Shown piece by piece: positions 34,482 through 37,882 of a DNA stretch of 37,882 nucleotides. This DNA is from Vibrio sp. 10N.261.45.E2 (GTDB lineage: Bacteria > Pseudomonadota > Gammaproteobacteria > Enterobacterales > Vibrionaceae), in NCBI RefSeq assembly GCF_002875705.1, contig NZ_MCZZ01000024.1, positions 1 to 37,882 on the forward strand, written 5' to 3'. The notes beneath the pieces were generated by a model. The model made no database searches, was not told where the DNA came from, and saw only the letters and a list, made by a program, of their open reading frames with translations. The translations under genes and the position numbers were made by a program. The stretch's first letter is position 1. Each line of letters begins with the position of its first letter.

Positions 34482-36323
34482 ATGAGTTTTAAAGATTTAC
34501 GTGATTTTATCGACCACCTTGAAAGTATTGGTCAGTTGAAACGCATTTCTCACCCAGTTGATCCAGACTACGAAATGACCGAGATTAGCGACCGTACTCT
34601 ACGTGCTGGTGGCCCGGCTCTTTTGTTTGAAAATCCAGTAGGCTATGACATGCCTGTTTTGACCAATCTATTTGGTACACCTAATCGTGTTGCTATTGGT
34701 ATGGGGCGTCAGGAAGTCAAAGAATTGCGTGAGGTGGGTAAGTTGCTTGCTTACCTAAAAGAACCTGAGCCACCAAAAGGCTTTAAAGATGCTCTTGATA
34801 AACTGCCTGTGTTTAAGCAAGTCTTAAACATGCCGGCTAAACGTCTTCGAAAAGCGGCTTGCCAACAAGTGGTGTGGCAAGGCGACGACGTCGATCTAGA
34901 TAAAATTCCCGTGATGAGCTGTTGGGCTGACGATGTCGCGCCATTGCTAACGTGGGGTTTAACGGTTACTCGTGGTCCTAACAAGAAACGTCAAAACTTA
35001 GGTATCTATCGTCAGCAGAAGATCGGCAAGAATAAAATCATCATGCGTTGGTTAGCCCACCGTGGTGGTGCGTTGGATCTGCGCGATTGGATGGAAACTA
35101 ATCCAGGTAAACCATTCCCAGTATCAGTAGCGTTTGGCGCAGACCCTGCCACCATTCTTGGCGCGGTTACACCAGTGCCGGATACTTTATCTGAATACGC
35201 GTTTGCAGGCTTATTACGCGGCAGTAAAACCGAGGTCGTTAAATCCATCAGCAATGACTTAGAAGTCCCTGCAAGTGCGGAAATCGTGATGGAAGGTTAC
35301 ATCGACCCGAATGAATTCGCGGACGAAGGCCCATACGGAGACCACACGGGTTACTACAACGAGAAAGAAAAGCACCATGTGTTTACGATTACTCATGTAA
35401 CCATGCGTGAGAATCCTATTTACCACAGCACGTATACTGGCCGTCCACCGGATGAGCCTGCGGTATTGGGTGTTGCATTAAACGAAGTGTTTGTTCCTAT
35501 CCTTCAAAAGCAGTTCCCAGAGATAGAAGACTTTTACCTGCCACCTGAGGGCTGTTCGTACCGAATGGCTGTAGTGACTATGAAGAAGCAATATCCAGGT
35601 CACGCTAAGCGTGTGATGATGGGTGTATGGTCTTTCTTACGCCAATTCATGTACACCAAATTTGTATTGGTGTGTGATGAAAATGTGGATGCACGCGATT
35701 GGTCTCAAGTAACTACAGCGATGTGCGAACATATGGATCCGTCACGCGATAGCTTGTTGATAGAGAACACGCCTATCGACTCGTTGGATTTTGCATCACC
35801 CGTAGTTGGGTTGGGCTCTAAGATGGGTCTAGATATCACTAAGAAGTGGGATGCAGAGTTAGCGCTATCGCCTGATGTACAATCAGCACCAGTAAATAGT
35901 GAACGTATAGAAGGTAGCTTGGCTGAGTTAAACAAGGCTCACCCTGAAATTATTGATATTCATCTACAGAACGACAACGCAAGCATGGTTGTGGTGTCTA
36001 TTGATAAACAAGCTGCAGGCAATGGCAAGAAAATCATGGAAGCAGTTTGGTCTCAATTTGATGAGAATAAGTTTGTTGTCGTGTGTGATGGCGATGTCAA
36101 AGTGAGTGACTGGAATGACATCATTTGGGCGGTAACAACAAGAATGGATCCGGCCAGAGATACGTTGTTCCTTCAGAACGAAACAGGACACTCCAAAATG
36201 GGATTAGATGCGACCAATAAATGGGAAGGCGAATGCCTTCGCGAGTGGGGCGTTCCTATTACAAAAGATCCTGATGTCGTGAAAAAGATTGATAGCATCT
36301 GGGAACAGCTAGGAATTTCATGA
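34482..36323 (+). CDS. ubiD: 4-hydroxy-3-polyprenylbenzoate decarboxylase UbiD, with duplicated C-terminal domain
   Basis: UbiD uses prenylated FMN to decarboxylate the ubiquinone precursor. Catalytic residues are in GIYRQQ (Arg, about residue 177) and [23 protein letters not shown] (two Glu, about 272-285). The protein has 613 residues, about 115 more than E. coli UbiD (497). The extra part is a second copy of the C-terminal domain: residues about 362-456 (MAVVTMKKQ... [12 protein letters not shown]... [10 protein letters not shown] ... [11 protein letters not shown]) align with about 502-582 (MVVVSIDKQ... [12 protein letters not shown]... [10 protein letters not shown] ... [11 protein letters not shown]). 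The ferredoxin start overlaps its stop by four bases. Confidence 0.96.
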   Translation: MSFKDLRDFIDHLESIGQLKRISHPVDPDYEMTEISDRTLRAGGPALLFENPVGYDMPVLTNLFGTPNRVAIGMGRQEVKELREVGKLLAYLKEPEPPKGFKDALDKLPVFKQVLNMPAKRLRKAACQQVVWQGDDVDLDKIPVMSCWADDVAPLLTWGLTVTRGPNKKRQNLGIYRQQKIGKNKIIMRWLAHRGGALDLRDWMETNPGKPFPVSVAFGADPATILGAVTPVPDTLSEYAFAGLLRGSKTEVVKSISNDLEVPASAEIVMEGYIDPNEFADEGPYGDHTGYYNEKEKHHVFTITHVTMRENPIYHSTYTGRPPDEPAVLGVALNEVFVPILQKQFPEIEDFYLPPEGCSYRMAVVTMKKQYPGHAKRVMMGVWSFLRQFMYTKFVLVCDENVDARDWSQVTTAMCEHMDPSRDSLLIENTPIDSLDFASPVVGLGSKMGLDITKKWDAELALSPDVQSAPVNSERIEGSLAELNKAHPEIIDIHLQNDNASMVVVSIDKQAAGNGKKIMEAVWSQFDENKFVVVCDGDVKVSDWNDIIWAVTTRMDPARDTLFLQNETGHSKMGLDATNKWEGECLREWGVPITKDPDVVKKIDSIWEQLGIS

Positions 36324-36589
36324 GCTACCAAGTAGTCTTATATCCAGAAAACATCAGTTTCACAGTAGAAAAAGGGCAAACGGTCTTGGATGCTGCGCTC
36401 AACAGCGATATCTATTTCCCAAACCGTTGCCAAGTTGGCGCATGCGCGATGTGTATGTGTAAAAAATTAGACGGGCAAGTGAGTTACCATCTTGAACCCA
36501 TGCTCACAGAGAAAGAGCAGGAACAGGGTTGGATTTTCGCTTGCCAAGCATTTGCAGAAAGTAATTTAGTTCTAACCTTTGCCGATTAA
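36320..36589 (+). CDS. Small 2Fe-2S ferredoxin
   Basis: An 89-residue plant-type ferredoxin. The cluster ligands are C37-x4-C42-x2-C45 with the fourth ligand at C75 (FACQA); an extra Cys is at 47. It is translationally coupled to ubiD (ATGA overlap) and 20 bases upstream of the flavin reductase gene. It resembles the stand-alone version of the ferredoxin domain that is fused to Fre-like reductases in multi-component oxygenase systems. A role in electron supply linked to UbiD/UbiX or to Fre is inferred from position only. Confidence 0.93.
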   Translation: MSYQVVLYPENISFTVEKGQTVLDAALNSDIYFPNRCQVGACAMCMCKKLDGQVSYHLEPMLTEKEQEQGWIFACQAFAESNLVLTFAD

Positions 36590-36609
36590 GGGTTAGTAAG
36601 AGGAAGAAC

Positions 36610-37323
36610 ATGACTATTAAATGTAAAGTGAAGTCTATCGAGCCTTTGGCTTGTAACACTTACCAAATCCTACTTCACCCAGAAACACCTGTCTCTTTTA
36701 AAGCGGGCCAGTACCTGATGGTTGAAATGGGCGAGAAAGATAAACGTCCATTTTCTATTGCAAGCAGTCCATGCCGCCATGAAGGTGAGCTTGAGTTACA
36801 TATTGGTGCCGCTGAGCACAATGCTTACGCATTAGAAGTGGTTGAAGCGATGAAGAAAGCGCAAGCAGAAGATGGCGATATCGCTATTGATGCACCACAC
36901 GGTGATGCGTGGATTAAAGAAGAAAGCGAACGCCCTCTATTATTGATTGCTGGTGGTACTGGTTTTAGCTACGTACGTTCAATCCTAGATCACTGCATCG
37001 CGCAAAACAGCAAAAAAGAGATTCACTTATACTGGGGCGCAAAAGACGAGTGCCAGTTATATGCAAAAGAAGAGCTAGTAGGCATCGCAGAAAAGCACAG
37101 CAATGTGCACTTTGTACCGGTAGTAGAAGAAGCACCTGAAGTATGGCACGGCCAAACTGGTAATGTACTTGAAGCGATTACGCAAAGTTTCGAATCACTG
37201 GCTGATTTCGATATCTATATTGCAGGTCGTTTTGAAATGGCAGGTGCTGCAAGAGACCTATTTACTCAGAATAAAGCAGCAAAGCGAGACCATATGTACG
37301 CTGATGCTTACGCCTTTATCTAA
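36610..37323 (+). CDS. fre: NAD(P)H-flavin reductase Fre
   Basis: A 237-residue enzyme of the ferredoxin-NADP reductase superfamily that reduces free flavins (FMN, FAD, riboflavin) with NAD(P)H. The flavin-binding motif is RPFSIASSP (about residues 46-54). The nucleotide-binding motif is [17 protein letters not shown] (about 109-125), and the C-terminus ends AYAFI as in E. coli Fre (DRFAFI-type ending). A strong AGAGGAAG ribosome site precedes the ATG. It is the last gene of ubiD - ferredoxin - fre, as in the E. coli ubiD-fre order, with a terminator 23 bases on. The luminous-bacteria homologue is LuxG. Confidence 0.95.
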   Translation: MTIKCKVKSIEPLACNTYQILLHPETPVSFKAGQYLMVEMGEKDKRPFSIASSPCRHEGELELHIGAAEHNAYALEVVEAMKKAQAEDGDIAIDAPHGDAWIKEESERPLLLIAGGTGFSYVRSILDHCIAQNSKKEIHLYWGAKDECQLYAKEELVGIAEKHSNVHFVPVVEEAPEVWHGQTGNVLEAITQSFESLADFDIYIAGRFEMAGAARDLFTQNKAAKRDHMYADAYAFI

Positions 37324-37346
37324 TAATACACTTAGATTTTGAGTGA

Positions 37347-37374
37347 AAAGAGAGCAGAAATGCTCTCTTTTTTA
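37347..37374 (+). terminator. fre terminator
   Basis: A perfect 10-bp stem AAAGAGAGCA/TGCTCTCTTT with loop GAAA is followed by TTT. Confidence 0.93.
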
Positions 37375-37402
37375 CGTTTAGGTGAACTATTAGGCAGTTA
37401 AC

Positions 37403-37470
37403 CTCTATTTATTCATTTTTTATGAAAAAGTAGTTGCTAACCTGAGAGGGTTCCCTATAATGCGACCCCA
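37403..37470 (+). promoter_or_regulatory. rrn P1 promoter
   Basis: TTGCTA (37434-37439) and TATAAT (37456-37461) are 16 bases apart. The GC-rich discriminator GCGACCCCA resembles E. coli rrnB P1 (TATAATGCGCC...CACTGA). The upstream A/T-rich stretch (about 37403-37430) is a likely UP element. This is the growth-rate and ppGpp-controlled promoter of the rrn operon that continues past the window. Confidence 0.93.
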
Positions 37471-37549
37471 CTGAGACGGCAGTCGCCACAAGGCTTCAGC
37501 AAGAATCAGTAAGACGGAAAGCGACAAAAAATTAATTTTCAAAAAGTGT

Positions 37550-37585
37550 TTGACACTGAATGTTAATTCGCTAAAATGGCCGTCC
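37550..37585 (+). promoter_or_regulatory. rrn P2 promoter
   Basis: TTGACA (37550-37555) and TAAAAT (37572-37577) are separated by 16 bases, and followed by GGCCGTCCAC. The position, about 110 bases after P1, is that of a typical rrn P2. Confidence 0.88.
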
Positions 37586-37882
37586 ACTTCGAGAGACTCC
37601 TTAGTTAAAAGGAGCGCTCAAGAAGTAAAGCTCTTTAACAATTTAAACCTATCAATCTGTGTGGGCACTCGTTGATGAATATCAAAACGTTTTATCGTTA
37701 GATAAAACAGATTCTTCGGAATCAAAATTGATTTCAATGAACTGAGTGACCAATACGTTTAACTACTTGTAGTTATTCGGCACAGTCAATTCATTACCAT
37801 TCTGTTCCTATTTATTTAAGAAGAGAGGGGTAATAGCTTTAGAATTACATGTTCATGTTTACATGAATATTAGTTTTGAAGT
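37586..37882 (+). ncRNA. 16S rRNA leader with antitermination signals (partial)
   Basis: A boxB-like hairpin CTCCTT/AAGGAG (37597-37614) precedes boxA GCTCTTTAACAATTT (37630-37644), which is identical to the E. coli rrn boxA core as I remember it. A boxC-like segment ATCTGTGTGGGCACTCG follows. Further hairpins are GTTTTATC-gtta-GATAAAAC (37689-37708), GATTC-TTCG-GAATC with a UUCG tetraloop (37710-37723) and TTCATG-ttta-CATGAA (37849-37864 approx.). NusB/S10 antitermination and RNase III processing act here. The 16S gene itself is outside the window. Confidence 0.9.

Overview
The window is chromosomal DNA of a marine gammaproteobacterium, almost certainly a Vibrio (Splendidus-like composition and protein sequences) and probably the origin-proximal part of chromosome I. 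Supporting signs are the last bases of a Vibrio-type 5S rRNA with tRNA-Asp and tRNA-Trp at the left edge, a second rRNA promoter/leader (P1, P2, boxA) in the same orientation at the right edge, gene blocks that follow known Vibrio/enteric order (thiCEFSGH; uvrD; ggt; rarD|recQ; rhlB-gppA|trxA-rho; ubiD-fre), and three parS-type centromere sites within about 7 kb. The window is therefore essentially the interval between two directly repeated rrn operons.

Layout. 1-320: tail of an rrn operon with two tRNAs and terminators. 320-2650: an accessory-looking islet with a possible gene remnant, a DUF6933-like gene and a multicopper oxidase that has lost its N-terminal cupredoxin domain. 2.7-9.5 kb: fluoride channel crcB, then a TPP riboswitch and the thiCEFSGH thiamine operon, whose genes overlap or nearly touch. 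9.5-14.4 kb: a MITE-like palindromic repeat, a parS site, a long aminopeptidase P, a LysR regulator divergent from a Bcr/CflA-type MFS pump, and a small protein resembling the N-terminal half of H-NS. 14.4-16.9 kb (minus strand): a complete bufferin-type RiPP operon bufABCD (DUF2282 precursor, DUF692/MNIO enzyme, DUF2063 partner, DoxX protein), likely for copper handling. 17.1-19.4 kb: uvrD with a candidate LexA box. 19.4-22.5 kb: tpx, an otherwise geneless stretch that encodes a CsrB/CsrC/CsrD-family sponge RNA on the minus strand, and ggt. 22.5-28.5 kb: a LysE exporter with an AraC regulator, rarD, recQ with a DUF3630 gene, and a preQ1-I riboswitch in front of yhhQ. 28.5-33.3 kb: gppA and rhlB divergent from trxA and rho. 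33.4-37.3 kb: an unassigned exported protein, then the ubiD - ferredoxin - fre cluster, in which UbiD carries a duplicated C-terminal domain. 37.4 kb to the end: promoters and antitermination leader of the next rrn operon.

Most genes are core housekeeping. The parts most worth a second look are the parS cluster (two sites inside coding sequence), the Csr-type sRNA, the bufferin operon, the UbiD duplication with its redox neighbours, the ThiE N-terminal extension, the DNA-binding-domain-less H-NS-like protein with repeats upstream, and the decayed islet beside tRNA-Trp. I found no CRISPR array, no complete insertion sequence and no prophage. All calls come from reading the sequence; no database search was run.
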